NCBI RefSeq assembly: GCF_023639785.1
Contig: NZ_CP098325.1
Coordinates: 3,100,001 to 3,164,000 of the forward strand
Source of the DNA: Leclercia adecarboxylata
Lineage (GTDB): Bacteria > Pseudomonadota > Gammaproteobacteria > Enterobacterales > Enterobacteriaceae
Direction of reading: 5' to 3'
DNA: 64,000 bases
Shown here: in pieces, positions 53,929 through 63,935 of the stretch
Position numbering within the stretch: position 1 is the stretch's first letter
Layout of the letters: each line of letters begins with the position of its first letter
Program-made: the position numbers and the translations under genes
The notes under the pieces: model-generated
What the model was told of the DNA's origin: nothing
The model's input: only the letters and a program-made list of their open reading frames with translations
The model's database searches: none

Positions 53929-54864
53929 TTATGCGAGGCGCTGGTAAGACTTAGCGATATCGCAGGCCAGGCGGGCATTGTTAAAGACCAGCTGAATATT
54001 GGATTTCAGGCTGTCGCCGCCGGTTAATTCCGCCACACGGGCCAGCAGGAACGGCGTACTGGCTTTGCCGGTAACGCCCTGCTCTTCCGCTTCCTTCACT
54101 GCCTGGTCGATGGCGGCGTTGATGGTCTCTTCCGGCATGGCGAACTGTTCCGGGATGGGATTCGCCACCACCAGGCCGCCGTTGAGGCCGGTCTGCCATT
54201 TCACGGCCATTGCGCGGGCGATGGCTTCTGCGCTGTCGAGACGAATGCTGACCTCAAACGGGCTGGTACGACAGAAGAAGGCAGGCAGGGACTGGGTCTG
54301 ATAACCAATTAACGGCACCCCGTAGGTTTCCAGATATTCGGTGGTTAATCCAAGATCGAGAATCGATTTTGCCCCGGCGCACACCACGGCCACGTTGGTT
54401 TTTGCCAGCTCCTGTAAATCGGCGGAAATATCAAAGGTATGTTCCGCCCCACGGTGTACCCCGCCAATGCCGCCGGTGGCGAAGACGTTAATTCCGGCCA
54501 TCGCCGCAATAATCATGGTTGAGGCCACCGTCGTCGCGCCATTTATTCCAGCAGCCACCACAAAAGGCAGATCCCGGCGGCTGACTTTGGTTACGGCGTG
54601 GCCCTCACGGCCTAATAATTCAATCTCTTCTTTGCTCAGGCCCACTTTCATTACGCCATGAATAATAGCGATAGTGGCCGGAACAACACCCTGCTGGCGG
54701 ATAGCATCTTCAACTTCCAGTGCCGTCTGGGCATTTTGTGGGAAAGGCATGCCATGAGAAATAATGGTGGATTCAAGCGCCACGATCGGTTTTTTATTAT
54801 TTAATGCGTCCTGAACTTCAGGAGAAATTTGCAGGAACCCGGCAGATAATTTTAATTCAGACAT
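53929..54864 (-). CDS. psuG: pseudouridine-5'-phosphate glycosidase PsuG
   Basis: This 311-aa manganese enzyme splits pseudouridine 5'-phosphate into uracil and ribose 5-phosphate. The opening ALESTIISHGMPFPQN and the segment FATGGIGGVHRGAEHTFDISADL are signatures of the family, which breaks a C-C glycosidic bond. It overlaps psuK by 8 bp, implying coupled translation. Confidence 0.96.
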   Translation of the reverse strand: MSELKLSAGFLQISPEVQDALNNKKPIVALESTIISHGMPFPQNAQTALEVEDAIRQQGVVPATIAIIHGVMKVGLSKEEIELLGREGHAVTKVSRRDLPFVVAAGINGATTVASTMIIAAMAGINVFATGGIGGVHRGAEHTFDISADLQELAKTNVAVVCAGAKSILDLGLTTEYLETYGVPLIGYQTQSLPAFFCRTSPFEVSIRLDSAEAIARAMAVKWQTGLNGGLVVANPIPEQFAMPEETINAAIDQAVKEAEEQGVTGKASTPFLLARVAELTGGDSLKSNIQLVFNNARLACDIAKSYQRLA

Positions 54865-55792
54865 GTTCTCTCTCCATTAATGCGTTAACATTTTCAGACG
54901 ATAAATCAGGGTTATTGGTATACATCGATGCCAGCGCCAGCGAAGAACAGCCCTGGGCAAAACGAACGGCACGCGCGAACGTGTCTCCCTCCAGCCAGCA
55001 GAACGCCAGCCCCGCCATCATGGCGTCGCCCGCCCCGGTCACGTTCACCAGCCGGGTTTTGAAGGGGGCTGACCAGCCGCTTTCTCCCCCTTTCTCACTG
55101 TAATAAACGCCGTCGCCGCCCATGCTTAACACCAGCCGGAACAGACCGTGCGCGTGAAACCAGGCTGCGACTTTCGGCGCATCCGCCGCGCAGGTGAACG
55201 GGATGCCGCTGAGGGTTTCGGCCTCGATGCGGTTGGGTTTGAGGGTGTGGATATGACCCAGCCAGTCACGCACTTTGTTGCACTTCCAGGCGGAGACCGG
55301 GTCAACGAATACCGGCGCCTGGCCTGCGTTTTCGAAGATCCAGCCCAGGGTAGATTCACTGAGATTGCAGTCAACCACCACCGCTTTTGCCGCCCGTAAA
55401 AATGAGAGATGGTGGGCCAGATATTGCGGGTTAATGTAGTCAGAAATGGCCATATCATTAATGGCTACCAGCATTTCACCGGTGTTATCCAGTAACGATA
55501 AATAACTGGAGGTTCCCTCACCCGCGATGACCTGGCATTTTTCTACCTGCACACCGGCGGCCTGGGTTTGCGACAGCAGTGACTGACCGTAAAAATCATC
55601 GCCGACGGCGGAAAACAGCCAGACGTTTTTCCCCAGTAAGGCAAGGTTTTGCGCAATATTGCGGCCTACGCCGCCGGGGGTAAATTTTATTTTTCCTGGG
55701 TTAGAGTCTGCATAATTCAGCGAGGCGTGTGAATATCCCGCAACATCCATATTTGCAGAACCAATTACAACAATATAATCCTTTTCACGCAT
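54857..55792 (-). CDS. psuK: pseudouridine kinase PsuK
   Basis: This 311-aa PfkB-family kinase phosphorylates pseudouridine to feed PsuG. Family motifs are IGSANMDVAGYS near the start, the GGVGRNIAQNLALLG substrate loop, and VTGAGDAMMAGLA with the catalytic Asp. An AGAGGA ribosome-binding site precedes it. First gene of psuK-psuG, with nupX further downstream. Confidence 0.96.
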   Translation of the reverse strand: MREKDYIVVIGSANMDVAGYSHASLNYADSNPGKIKFTPGGVGRNIAQNLALLGKNVWLFSAVGDDFYGQSLLSQTQAAGVQVEKCQVIAGEGTSSYLSLLDNTGEMLVAINDMAISDYINPQYLAHHLSFLRAAKAVVVDCNLSESTLGWIFENAGQAPVFVDPVSAWKCNKVRDWLGHIHTLKPNRIEAETLSGIPFTCAADAPKVAAWFHAHGLFRLVLSMGGDGVYYSEKGGESGWSAPFKTRLVNVTGAGDAMMAGLAFCWLEGDTFARAVRFAQGCSSLALASMYTNNPDLSSENVNALMEREHV

Positions 55793-56024
55793 AGAACATC
55801 CTCTGGCACGCAGGCCATCGCAATGACAATTAAGCGAGGTAGTTACCTTAAAGACTATTAGAGCATGTGTTTGTATGTGAACACGTGTTCATAGTATGCG
55901 TAAGAAGGGGAAAGTAAATAGGTCCAAAAAAGGATCATGAAATGTATATGAACAGAATCACAAATTTTTGTAGATACCGTTTTCTGCTCAACAAAAAACT
56001 GCGAACCGCTGCACGATTAAAGGC
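55793..56024. promoter_or_regulatory. psuK promoter region with strong palindrome
   Basis: The gap between psuK and the fruA terminator holds the psuK promoter. It contains the perfect 12-bp palindrome GAACACGTGTTC (55879-55890) within TGTGAACACGTGTTCATA, an 18-bp near-palindrome (8 of 9 positions per arm), about 87 bp upstream of the psuK start. The left half also resembles a CRP half-site. Which protein binds it is unknown. Confidence 0.65.
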
Positions 56025-56054
56025 AAAAAAAAGGGCAGAGTTGCCTCTGCCCTT
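56025..56054 (-). terminator. intrinsic terminator after fruA
   Basis: On the minus strand AAGGGCAGAG and CTCTGCCCTT form a perfect 10-bp stem followed by a long T run. Confidence 0.93.
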
Positions 56055-56070
56055 TCTGGAGAAAGATAAA

Positions 56071-57762
56071 TTACGCTGCTTTTGCGGCGACTTCTGCTTC
56101 CGGGCGTTTCAGCACCGCGTAAGAGAGGCCCGCCACCAGGGTGCCGGCGATAATCGCAAACAGGTAACCCAGCACCGGCGTGATTGCGCCAGGGATCAGC
56201 AGAACAAACAGACCGCCGTGTGGTGCCATCAGCTTCGCGCCAATCGCCATGGAGATAGCGCCGGTTACCGCGCCACCCACGATACAGCAAGGCAGAACGC
56301 GCATCGGATCGCGGGCCGCGAACGGAATCGCCCCTTCGGTGATAAAGCACAGGCCCAGTACCAGCGCCGCTTTACCGCCTTCCTGCTGCGCCTTGTCGAA
56401 CTTACGACGGGCAACGATAGTCGCCAGGCCCAGCGCCAGCGGTGGCACCATACCCGCAGCCATAATGGCCGCCATTGGGGCATACGTCTGGGTACTCAGC
56501 AGGCCAACACCGAAGGCGTAAGACGCTTTGTTAACCGGTCCACCCATATCGGTACACATCATCGCACCAAGGATCGCACCCAGCAGGACCGCATTGGCGG
56601 TGCCCATGGTTTGCAGCCAGTGGGTCAGGCCTTCGAGAATACCGGCAACCGGTTTACCGATCAGGTAGATCATGGCCAGACCAACCACCAGGCTGGAGAA
56701 CAGCGGAATGATCAGGATCGGTTTCAGCGCTTCCATGCTCTGCGGCAGCTTCAGCTTCCCGCTGATGAGCTTCGCCATATAGCCTGCGAGGAAACCGGCG
56801 ATAATCCCGCCGATAAAGCCAGAGCCGGTGCTCACGGCCAGCATACCGCCAATCAGACCCGGGGTCAGACCCGGACGGTCGGCGATGGAGAACGCAATAT
56901 AACCGGCCAGGACCGGCACCATCAGGGCAAACGCCGAGCCGCCGCCAATCTGCATCAGCGCCGCGGCCAGGGTACCCGGCTCTTTAAAGGCCTCGATACC
57001 AAAGGCGAAGGAGAGCGCGATACAGAGACCGCCCGCCACCACCATCGGCAGCATATAGGAGACGCCCGTCAGCAGGTGACGATAGGCCCCGGCGGACTCT
57101 TTTTTACCTTCAGCAGCCGCAGCTGCGCTGTTACCCGCAGGCTGGAACGGTTTGGCTTCTGCCTGGGCTTTATCCAGCTCCTGCGCGGTTTTCTTCAGCG
57201 CCAGACCGGTAGAGGTACGGTACATCGGCTTACCGGCAAACTTCGCCAGATCCACTTCGATATCTGCCGCCACGATAACCAGATCCGCAGCCGCCACCTC
57301 TTCCGGGGTGATTGCGTTGCCTGCGCCCACGGAACCACGGGTTTCAACTTTTACCCACCAGCCGCGTTTTTTGGCTTCGGTTTCAATGGCTTCAGCCGCC
57401 ATGAAGGTGTGCGCCACGCCGGTCGGACAGGCGGTGACCGCCACTACGCGCTTCGGACCGCTGGCCGCAACCGGTGCAGCCGCTGCGACAGGTGCGGTAT
57501 AGAGCGCCGCATGGCCTTTCGCTTCGCTCAGGAACAGTTCCGGGTGGGCCACGGCGCGGTTGATGTCGCCCAGCCACACTTTTTTGCCGTTCAGGGAGCT
57601 GTCGACCGGAATGCTGTCGCCCAGCACGATAACCAGCTCGGCATCGCCCGGGTTGTCGATGAAATCAAGGTGTGCTTTATGTCCTGCCGAACCGAGCAGG
57701 GTTTTCGCCATATAAGCGCGAGCCTGTCCGAGTGCAGAGTCAATAATCAGCAGCGTTTTCAT
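56071..57762 (-). CDS. fruA: fructose PTS EIIB'BC component FruA
   Basis: This 563-aa inner-membrane permease imports fructose as fructose 1-phosphate. It has a degenerate EIIB' domain (1-95), an active EIIB domain with Cys112 in TACPTGVAHTFMAA, an Ala/Pro-rich linker near 230, and the EIIC membrane domain. Length equals that of E. coli FruA. It ends the fruBKA operon. Confidence 0.97.
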   Translation of the reverse strand: MKTLLIIDSALGQARAYMAKTLLGSAGHKAHLDFIDNPGDAELVIVLGDSIPVDSSLNGKKVWLGDINRAVAHPELFLSEAKGHAALYTAPVAAAAPVAASGPKRVVAVTACPTGVAHTFMAAEAIETEAKKRGWWVKVETRGSVGAGNAITPEEVAAADLVIVAADIEVDLAKFAGKPMYRTSTGLALKKTAQELDKAQAEAKPFQPAGNSAAAAAEGKKESAGAYRHLLTGVSYMLPMVVAGGLCIALSFAFGIEAFKEPGTLAAALMQIGGGSAFALMVPVLAGYIAFSIADRPGLTPGLIGGMLAVSTGSGFIGGIIAGFLAGYMAKLISGKLKLPQSMEALKPILIIPLFSSLVVGLAMIYLIGKPVAGILEGLTHWLQTMGTANAVLLGAILGAMMCTDMGGPVNKASYAFGVGLLSTQTYAPMAAIMAAGMVPPLALGLATIVARRKFDKAQQEGGKAALVLGLCFITEGAIPFAARDPMRVLPCCIVGGAVTGAISMAIGAKLMAPHGGLFVLLIPGAITPVLGYLFAIIAGTLVAGLSYAVLKRPEAEVAAKAA

Positions 57763-57778
57763 TATGCCTCTCCTGCTG

Positions 57779-58717
57779 TCAGTTAAAGGGTTTCAAGTCA
57801 ACGCGCGCCATCATCGCGGCCAACTGGGTACGATCGGTAATGCCGACATTGCTCTGGCTGACGGCCAGGGCAGCAACGGCGGTAGCAAGACGTAAAGTGT
57901 GTTCACTGGATTCACGCATCAGCAGGCCGTAGATCAGGCCGCCCACCATCGAATCGCCGGCACCCACGGTGCTGACCACTTCCATTGACGGCGGTTTTGC
58001 GATCCATTCGCCAGAGGCGTTCACCCACAGCGCCCCTTCGGCACCCAAGGAGATCACCACGTGGGCGATACCCTGCTCACGCAGCGCATGGGCAGCGTCA
58101 ATCACATCCTTTAATTCTGGCAGCTTACGGCCAGCCCAGATCTCAAGTTCGCGACGATTGGGTTTCACCAGCCACGGCGCGGCTTTCAGACCGGCAACCA
58201 GCGCATCGCGGCTGCTGTCAAAGATAATGCACGGGCACTGGCTGCGCAGGCGCGTCATCCAGTCGGTAAAGGCTTCCGGGCTGACGCCGGACGGCAGGCT
58301 GCCGCTCACGCAGACCATGTCGAACTGGCCAAGCCAGCTCAGGGAATCATTCACAAAACGTTCCCAGTCAGCCTGGGTGACTTCAAAACCGGAGAAGTTC
58401 AGGTCGGTGACTTCGCCATCTTTTTCCGTCATTTTCACGTTGATGCGGGTACGCCCCTGCACCACCTGGAAACGGTTGGCGATCCCCAGCTCGCTGAACA
58501 GCTGCTGGAAACCATCCTGGTTATCTTTGCCGAGGAAACCGCCGACGGTGACGTCGATACCCAGATCCTTCAGCACTTTCGCAACGTTAATCCCTTTACC
58601 TGCCGCATGCAGGCCAGTGGTACGCACGAGGTTAACTTCGCCACGCTCAATTTCCGGGCAAAAGCCCACGAGATCGTAAGCCGGGTTCAGCGTAATGGTG
58701 GCAACACGTCTGCTCAT
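57779..58717 (-). CDS. fruK: 1-phosphofructokinase FruK
   Basis: This 312-aa PfkB-family kinase converts fructose 1-phosphate to fructose 1,6-bisphosphate. It has GKGINVAKVLKDLG near the start and the catalytic VGAGDSMVGG near residue 255. Its start shares one base with the fruB stop; fruA follows after 16 bp. Confidence 0.97.
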   Translation of the reverse strand: MSRRVATITLNPAYDLVGFCPEIERGEVNLVRTTGLHAAGKGINVAKVLKDLGIDVTVGGFLGKDNQDGFQQLFSELGIANRFQVVQGRTRINVKMTEKDGEVTDLNFSGFEVTQADWERFVNDSLSWLGQFDMVCVSGSLPSGVSPEAFTDWMTRLRSQCPCIIFDSSRDALVAGLKAAPWLVKPNRRELEIWAGRKLPELKDVIDAAHALREQGIAHVVISLGAEGALWVNASGEWIAKPPSMEVVSTVGAGDSMVGGLIYGLLMRESSEHTLRLATAVAALAVSQSNVGITDRTQLAAMMARVDLKPFN

Positions 58718-59847
58718 TATGCGCCCTCCCCCAGACCGGCCGCGATGGCGTCGCCAATCGCTTTCAGCGCCTGTTCAGCATCCGTACCCTGTGCGGTGAA
58801 GCGCAGGCGATGGCCTTTCTTCACGCCCAGCGCCACGACTTTCATCAGGCTGCGACCGTTGGCCGGTTTACCGCTGCCGTCGAGGTTGGTGACGGTAACG
58901 TCGCTGGAGAATTGCTTAATGGTATTGACCAGCATGGTACCCGGACGGGCGTGCAGGCCGTGCTCGTTACGCACCACAAACTCGGCGCTCAGCAGTTCAT
59001 CAGTGTTCACGTCATCGCTGGTCAGCAGCGCCAGCAGGGTTGCCGCGTCCGCTTTCAGCAGCTGTTCAGCTTTTTTGTTCAGCAGTAGGTCACTCAGGCG
59101 CTTCAGCACCTCTACCGGCTGATCGTCCGCCATGGCGACGGTAACCAGCATTGCCGCGGTTTCCCCGGCGGTGTCGAAGGCGGTGGCCGCACGGCTGACC
59201 GCGATGGCGCTGCGCAGGTTGCCTTCAGCACAGTCGTTCAGCCAGACGCCCTGCCCGAGGTTCAGGGGCTTGTCGTTGATGGCGTGAGCCACGAAAGCGG
59301 TATCCACCGCACCGGCTTCTTTCAGACGACCGGCGTTCAGCGCCTGCAGGGTCACCAGATCGGAAGCGGCTACGTCCAGGGTCAGCGTCTCGTTATCCAG
59401 CTTCAGGGCTTCACTCTGCTTTTCACCCATCAGCAACGCGCGCAGCTCTTCTGCGGTGGTCGCGGATTTCAGCTGTTCAGCGACGGCGTCGTCGCTCAGG
59501 ACGTGCGTCAGCTGACGCAGCAGGCCGAGGTGTTCATCGCTGCTGGCGGCGATACCGATGGCGACATAGGCCACCTGGCCTTCGCCCCAGAGCACGCCCT
59601 GCGGGAACTGATAAACCTGCACGCCGGTTTTCAGCACTTGATCGCGGGTATCGGTGGTGCCATGCGGAATGGCGATGCCATTGCCAAGGAAGGTTGAGGT
59701 CTGCAGCTCGCGCGCCAGCATGCCGTCAACGTAGCCGTCAGCCACGTTGCCCGCCTGCACCAGCGCGGCAGCGATCTGCCGGATAGCCTCTTCTTTTGTA
59801 CCGGCCTGTTCGCCCGGATGAATGTCCTGCACGGATAACTGGAACAT
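58717..59847 (-). CDS. fruB: fructose PTS EIIA-HPr fusion FruB (diphosphoryl transfer protein)
   Basis: This 376-aa cytosolic protein passes phosphate from Enzyme I to FruA. An EIIA domain carries His62 (IAIPHGTTD), a central M domain follows, and the C-terminal FPr/HPr domain carries His299 (EHGLHARPG). First gene of fruBKA, behind a CAGGAGTGGAG ribosome-binding region and two Cra operators. Confidence 0.97.
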   Translation of the reverse strand: MFQLSVQDIHPGEQAGTKEEAIRQIAAALVQAGNVADGYVDGMLARELQTSTFLGNGIAIPHGTTDTRDQVLKTGVQVYQFPQGVLWGEGQVAYVAIGIAASSDEHLGLLRQLTHVLSDDAVAEQLKSATTAEELRALLMGEKQSEALKLDNETLTLDVAASDLVTLQALNAGRLKEAGAVDTAFVAHAINDKPLNLGQGVWLNDCAEGNLRSAIAVSRAATAFDTAGETAAMLVTVAMADDQPVEVLKRLSDLLLNKKAEQLLKADAATLLALLTSDDVNTDELLSAEFVVRNEHGLHARPGTMLVNTIKQFSSDVTVTNLDGSGKPANGRSLMKVVALGVKKGHRLRFTAQGTDAEQALKAIGDAIAAGLGEGA

Positions 59848-60205
59848 GGTTCTCCACTCCTGCTGAATTTGAATCGATTCAGCTTAACTGTGAAAAAAGG
59901 CGCCAATCCGTTTGGGTTAGGTAAACCAATTAGCGCTGAAACGTTTCAAGAAGTCTTGCGCTTTACGGCACAGCTTGCAAGTAAAGAGTCATTTCAGCTT
60001 GCAGAATTTAGAGTTACAGCACATTTTTGCTTCAGCTCACGGCTTCCGTCATAGCCGCAGCCGCTCGACTTCAGCAACTTCAGCAAGCACAGCGGCAGGA
60101 TGAAATGCCATTTTGATTTTTTGTGGGGTAATTGACCCGGGTATCTGTTTATTTTCTGACAAGCGGCGTAAAATCCGCGTCTCTTCATATCACTGATACA
60201 GAAAC
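59848..60205. promoter_or_regulatory. fruB/setB divergent control region with two Cra operators
   Basis: This 358-bp gap has no gene. It contains two Cra (FruR) sites: the perfect palindrome TGAATCGATTCA (59870-59881), 23 bp before the fruB start, and GCTGAAACGTTTCAAG (59935-59950), which contains the full Cra consensus. Repression of fruBKA by Cra, relieved by fructose 1-phosphate, follows from E. coli. The half nearer setB holds only short dyads (GCAGCTTGCAAG, CAGCTTGCAG) and the setB promoter. Confidence 0.9.
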
Positions 60206-61387
60206 ATGCACACCACTCCCGCGGCCGCCTCGCCAAAATCCTTTGATCTGACCTCATCGGCGTTTTTGATTGTTGCTTTTCTTACCGGCATTGCCGGCGC
60301 GTTACAGACGCCGACGCTGAGCCTGTTCCTCACCAACGAGGTGCACGCCCGTCCGGCCATGGTGGGCTTCTTTTTTACCGGTAGCGCCATTATCGGCATT
60401 CTGGTCAGCCAGTTTCTGGCCGGCCGTTCAGATAAGAAAGGCGACCGCAAATCCCTGATTGTCTTTTGCTGTCTGCTGGGAGTCTTCGCCTGCCTGCTGT
60501 TCGCCTGGAACCGGAACTATTTTGTGCTGCTGTTTGTTGGCGTGTTCCTCAGCAGCTTTGGCTCTACCGCCAACCCGCAGCTGTTTGCCTTAGCCCGGGA
60601 GCATGCCGATCATACCGGCCGCGAGGCGGTAATGTTCAGCTCCATCCTCCGTGCCCAGGTGTCCCTGGCCTGGGTGGTGGGGCCGCCGCTGGCCTACGCG
60701 CTGGCGATGGGATTTGGCTTCCCGGCGATGTATCTAAGCGCCGCCGTGGCGTTCGTGATCTGTGGCGCGATGGTCTGGTTTTTCCTGCCGACGATGCGCA
60801 AGGAGCCAAAGCTGGCGAGCAGCGTGCTGGAGTCACCGCGCCGCAACCGCCGCGACGCCCTGCTGCTGTTTACCATCTGCACCTTAATGTGGGGCACCAA
60901 CAGCCTGTACATCATTAATATGCCGCTGTTTATCATTAACGAGCTGCACCTGTCCGAGAAGCTGGCGGGCGTGATGATGGGGACGGCCGCCGGGCTGGAG
61001 ATCCCAACCATGCTGATTGCCGGCTATTACGCCAGACGCTTTGGGAAACGCTTCCTGATGCGCATTGCCGCCGTCGCTGGCCTGCTGTTTTACATCGGGA
61101 TGCTGACCGCGCAAACGCCGGTGCTGCTGCTGGGCTTACAGCTGCTGAACGCTATCTATATTGGTATTCTCGCCGGGATTGGCATGCTCTATTTCCAGGA
61201 TCTGATGCCGGGCCAGGCGGGCGCGGCGACCACGCTGTACACGAACACCACCCGCGTCGGCTGGATTATCGCCGGTTCTGTGGCCGGGATCGTGGCCGAG
61301 ATCTGGAGTTATCATGCGGTATTCTGGATTGCGCTGGGGATGTGCATCCTCACCACTCTCTGCCTGAGCCGCATTAAGGATATTTAA
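60206..61387 (+). CDS. setB: sugar efflux transporter SetB
   Basis: This 393-aa MFS exporter with twelve predicted helices matches E. coli SetB over its whole length ([23 protein letters not shown]; the A-loop [10 protein letters not shown]). SetB exports glucose- and lactose-type sugars and has been linked to chromosome segregation in E. coli. It converges on yeiW with a 4-bp overlap of stop codons. Confidence 0.96.
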   Translation: MHTTPAAASPKSFDLTSSAFLIVAFLTGIAGALQTPTLSLFLTNEVHARPAMVGFFFTGSAIIGILVSQFLAGRSDKKGDRKSLIVFCCLLGVFACLLFAWNRNYFVLLFVGVFLSSFGSTANPQLFALAREHADHTGREAVMFSSILRAQVSLAWVVGPPLAYALAMGFGFPAMYLSAAVAFVICGAMVWFFLPTMRKEPKLASSVLESPRRNRRDALLLFTICTLMWGTNSLYIINMPLFIINELHLSEKLAGVMMGTAAGLEIPTMLIAGYYARRFGKRFLMRIAAVAGLLFYIGMLTAQTPVLLLGLQLLNAIYIGILAGIGMLYFQDLMPGQAGAATTLYTNTTRVGWIIAGSVAGIVAEIWSYHAVFWIALGMCILTTLCLSRIKDI

Positions 61388-61638
61388 GGGGCGGTGAGCG
61401 CCTCGAGTTCAAGCAGCCAGGTTATGGCCTGATGGCGCGTATCCTGGCACATCTCCCGCGAGGGCTGGAGCCCGGCGCACACTTTGGGGCGTAAGCTCGA
61501 GCCGAAGATTTTGCAGCGCTGCCGCTCGTCGAGCTGAACACAGGGCGTGTTGGCCGGTTTGCCGTTGGGCATCCCGGGAATGGGGCTGGTGATGGAGGGC
61601 GCGGTGCAGCATGCTCCACAGTCCGGACGGCAATCCAT
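61384..61638 (-). CDS. yeiW: zinc/iron-chelating domain protein YeiW (UPF0153)
   Basis: This 84-aa cysteine-rich protein has [11 protein letters not shown] at its start, then [30 protein letters not shown]. The spaced Cys residues form the CxxCxxxCC-type metal site of the family. Function unknown. Matches E. coli YeiW at equal length. Confidence 0.93.
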   Translation of the reverse strand: MDCRPDCGACCTAPSITSPIPGMPNGKPANTPCVQLDERQRCKIFGSSLRPKVCAGLQPSREMCQDTRHQAITWLLELEALTAP

Positions 61639-61801
61639 ATATGTACTTTACCTGAAAGAAACCCTGGAGCACGGGCGTGGCGCGCACAGTAACACCTTTT
61701 ACGTATTGATAGCAAAAGCCGCGAAATCCGCTTGCCTGAAAAGCCGCGCGCGAGTACTTTGACGCGATATTTTTGACCTTCCCGTTAACAGGATTATTGC
61801 A

Positions 61802-62374
61802 ATGCCAAGAGCGAACGAAATTAAGAAAGGTATGGTGCTGAATTACAACGGCAAGCTGCTGATTGTGAAAGACATCGATATTCAGGCACCCAGCGCCCGT
61901 GGCGCAGCAACGCTGTACAAAATGCGTTTCGCCGATGTGCGTACCGGTCTGAAAGTTGAAGAGCGTTTCAAAGGCGACGATATCGTCGATACCGTTACCC
62001 TGACCCGTCGCTATGTCGACTTTTCCTATGTGGACGGCAACGAGTACGTCTTTATGGATAAAGAAGACTATACGCCATACATCTTCACCAAAGACCAGAT
62101 TGAAGAGGAGCTGCTGTTTATTCCTGAAGGCGGCATGCCGGACATGCAGGTTCTGACCTGGGATGGCGTTCTGCTGGCGCTGGAGCTGCCGCAGACCGTG
62201 GATCTGGAGATCGTGGAAACCGCACCAGGCATCAAAGGCGCATCCGCATCCGCACGTAACAAACCTGCCACCCTGACCACCGGTCTGGTTGTTCAGGTGC
62301 CAGAGTACCTCTCCGCTGGCGAGAAAATCCGTATCCATATCGAAGAAAAACGCTATATGGGTCGCGCTGACTGA
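61802..62374 (+). CDS. efpL: elongation factor P-like protein EfpL (YeiP)
   Basis: This 190-aa EF-P paralogue binds ribosomes stalled at difficult peptide bonds. It has the KOW-like N-terminal domain and two OB domains. The tip of domain [12 protein letters not shown], carries Arg33 where EF-P has the modified Lys34, the mark of the EfpL subfamily. Ends in RYMGRAD, as does E. coli YeiP. Confidence 0.96.
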   Translation: MPRANEIKKGMVLNYNGKLLIVKDIDIQAPSARGAATLYKMRFADVRTGLKVEERFKGDDIVDTVTLTRRYVDFSYVDGNEYVFMDKEDYTPYIFTKDQIEEELLFIPEGGMPDMQVLTWDGVLLALELPQTVDLEIVETAPGIKGASASARNKPATLTTGLVVQVPEYLSAGEKIRIHIEEKRYMGRAD

Positions 62375-62388
62375 GTGCGGGCTGTTTT

Positions 62389-62493
62389 GCCGGGTGGCAA
62401 AATAAAAACAAAACGGCAACCAATGGTTGCCGTTTTTTATGTTTGCGCCCTCTCCCCACGGGAGAGGGTTGGGGTGAGGGGATCAGGCCGCAC
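62389..62493. repeat. composite intergenic repeat, copy B
   Basis: A 105-bp block after efpL has the same parts, in the same order, as 5347-5450: GCCGGGTGGC, an A-rich spacer, an intrinsic terminator, TTATGTTT, CCCTCTCCC...GGGAGAGGG, TTGGGGTGAGGG and ATCAGGCCGCAC. Confidence 0.8.
62408..62437. terminator. intrinsic terminator after efpL
   Basis: Stem ACGGCAACC and GGTTGCCGT with an AAT loop, preceded by A-rich sequence and followed by TTTTTT, can serve both efpL and uxuA. Inner stem bases differ from the rcnB copy in a paired manner. Confidence 0.9.
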
Positions 62494-62503
62494 CTAAAAC
62501 CCC

Positions 62504-62534
62504 TGGCCCGGTAAGCGCAGCGCCACCGGGCATC
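62504..62534. repeat. single REP unit
   Basis: TGGCCCGGTAAGCGCAGCGC followed by CACCGGGC is one REP palindrome directly downstream of uxuA. Confidence 0.8.
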
Positions 62535-62539
62535 AAGGC

Positions 62540-63730
62540 TTAAAGAAGTTCCGGATATTTGGTCATCTTCAGCGCCAGCTCCACGCCGCGCACTTCCGCC
62601 ATCCCTTTCAGACGGCCAATCGCCGAATAGCCCGGGTTGGTTTTCTTACGCAGATCGTCCAGCATCTGATGTCCGTGATCCGGACGGAACGGGATAGGAC
62701 GCAGATCCCCCGCCTGCTTACGGCGCTTCTCTTCACCCAGGATCGCATCGACCACCGCCACCATATTCACATCGCCGGTCAGATGAGCGGCTTCGTGGAA
62801 GGTCTTTGGATTCTCTTCCCGGCAGGTTGCCCGCAGGTGGGTGAAGTGGATACGGTCGCCGAAGGTTTCAATCATCTGCACCAGGTCGTTATCGGCGCGC
62901 ACGCCGTAGGAGCCGGTACACATGGTGAAGCCGTTGTTAATGCTGTCGACCGTCTCTTTCAGCCACTGCATATCTTCAATGGTGGAGACAATGCGCGGCA
63001 GGCCGAGAATAGGACGCGGTGGATCGTCCGGGTGAACCGCCAGACGCACGCCCACCTCTTCCGCCACCGGGACAATCGCGCGCAGGAAGACGGCCATGTT
63101 CTCACGCAGCTGGTTTTTGTCGATGTTGCCATACTCCGCCAGGCGTGCGCGGAACTGGTCAAGGGTATACCCCTCTTCCGCACCCGGCAGGCCAGCGATG
63201 ATGTTGCGGGTTAATTTTTCGATATCCCCTTCGCTTGCGGCCTCGAACCATGCCTTCGCCTGCTGCTGCTCTTCTGCGGTGTAGTCTGCCGCCGCGCCGT
63301 CGCGCTTCAGAATGTGCAGTTCGAACGCGGCAAAGGCGATCTGGTCAAAACGCAGCGCCTTTGAGCCGTCCGGCAAGGTGTATTCGAGGTCGGTACGCGT
63401 CCAGTCGAGGATTGGCATAAAGTTGTAGCAGACGGTGTCGATACCGCAGGCCGCAAGGTTGCGGATACTCTGCTGATAGTTTGCAATCCAGGTCTGGTAG
63501 TCGCCGGAGTGGGTTTTGATCTCTTCATGAACCGGGATGCTCTCAACGACCGACCAGGTGAGCCCTTTCTCGGCCAGCAGCGCCTGACGCGCTTTGATCT
63601 CTTCCACCGGCCACACCTGGCCGTTAGGAATATGGTGCAGCGCCGTGACAACGCCCGTTGCGCCAGCCTGGCGCACATCATCAAGAGAAACAGGATCTTT
63701 CGGCCCGTACCAACGCCAGGTTTGTTCCAT
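62540..63730 (-). CDS. uxuA: mannonate dehydratase UxuA
   Basis: This 396-aa enzyme dehydrates D-mannonate to 2-keto-3-deoxygluconate in hexuronate catabolism. [37 protein letters not shown] at the start, [19 protein letters not shown] in the middle (metal-ligand His) and [10 protein letters not shown] near the end are signatures. In E. coli uxuA lies elsewhere with uxuB; here it stands between efpL and a yeiQ-like reductase gene, from which it is divergent. Confidence 0.95.
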   Translation of the reverse strand: MEQTWRWYGPKDPVSLDDVRQAGATGVVTALHHIPNGQVWPVEEIKARQALLAEKGLTWSVVESIPVHEEIKTHSGDYQTWIANYQQSIRNLAACGIDTVCYNFMPILDWTRTDLEYTLPDGSKALRFDQIAFAAFELHILKRDGAAADYTAEEQQQAKAWFEAASEGDIEKLTRNIIAGLPGAEEGYTLDQFRARLAEYGNIDKNQLRENMAVFLRAIVPVAEEVGVRLAVHPDDPPRPILGLPRIVSTIEDMQWLKETVDSINNGFTMCTGSYGVRADNDLVQMIETFGDRIHFTHLRATCREENPKTFHEAAHLTGDVNMVAVVDAILGEEKRRKQAGDLRPIPFRPDHGHQMLDDLRKKTNPGYSAIGRLKGMAEVRGVELALKMTKYPELL

Positions 63731-63743
63731 TGATTCACCCTCT

Positions 63744-63764
63744 AAAGTTGTTATACCAATATTT
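63744..63764. promoter_or_regulatory. uxuA: UxuR/ExuR-like operator upstream of uxuA
   Basis: TTGTTATACCAA (63748-63759) matches the hexuronate-repressor core TTGGTATACCAA at 11 of 12 positions and is flanked by AAAG and TATTT. It lies about 15 bp before the uxuA start, in the divergent gap shared with the yeiQ-like gene. Confidence 0.75.
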
Positions 63765-63935
63765 CGCTAAGTGATGACGACTACCATACATGCATGGGGG
63801 AGCAGGTCAACACGCCTCGCTATATTGATTGATCCATCTCACAGTTCCCGGATATTTCCGGCTCACCAATTCAATTTGTTGTCATATAACTTTACACTGG
63901 CATTGTTAATTAATGGTTAATCAGGTGTTTATTTC

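Noticed and set aside
55942..57786. 614-codon open frame on the plus strand opposite fruA
   Set aside because: It runs antisense to a certain gene, has a His/Arg/Gln-rich composition typical of shadow frames in GC-rich DNA, and resembles no protein family.
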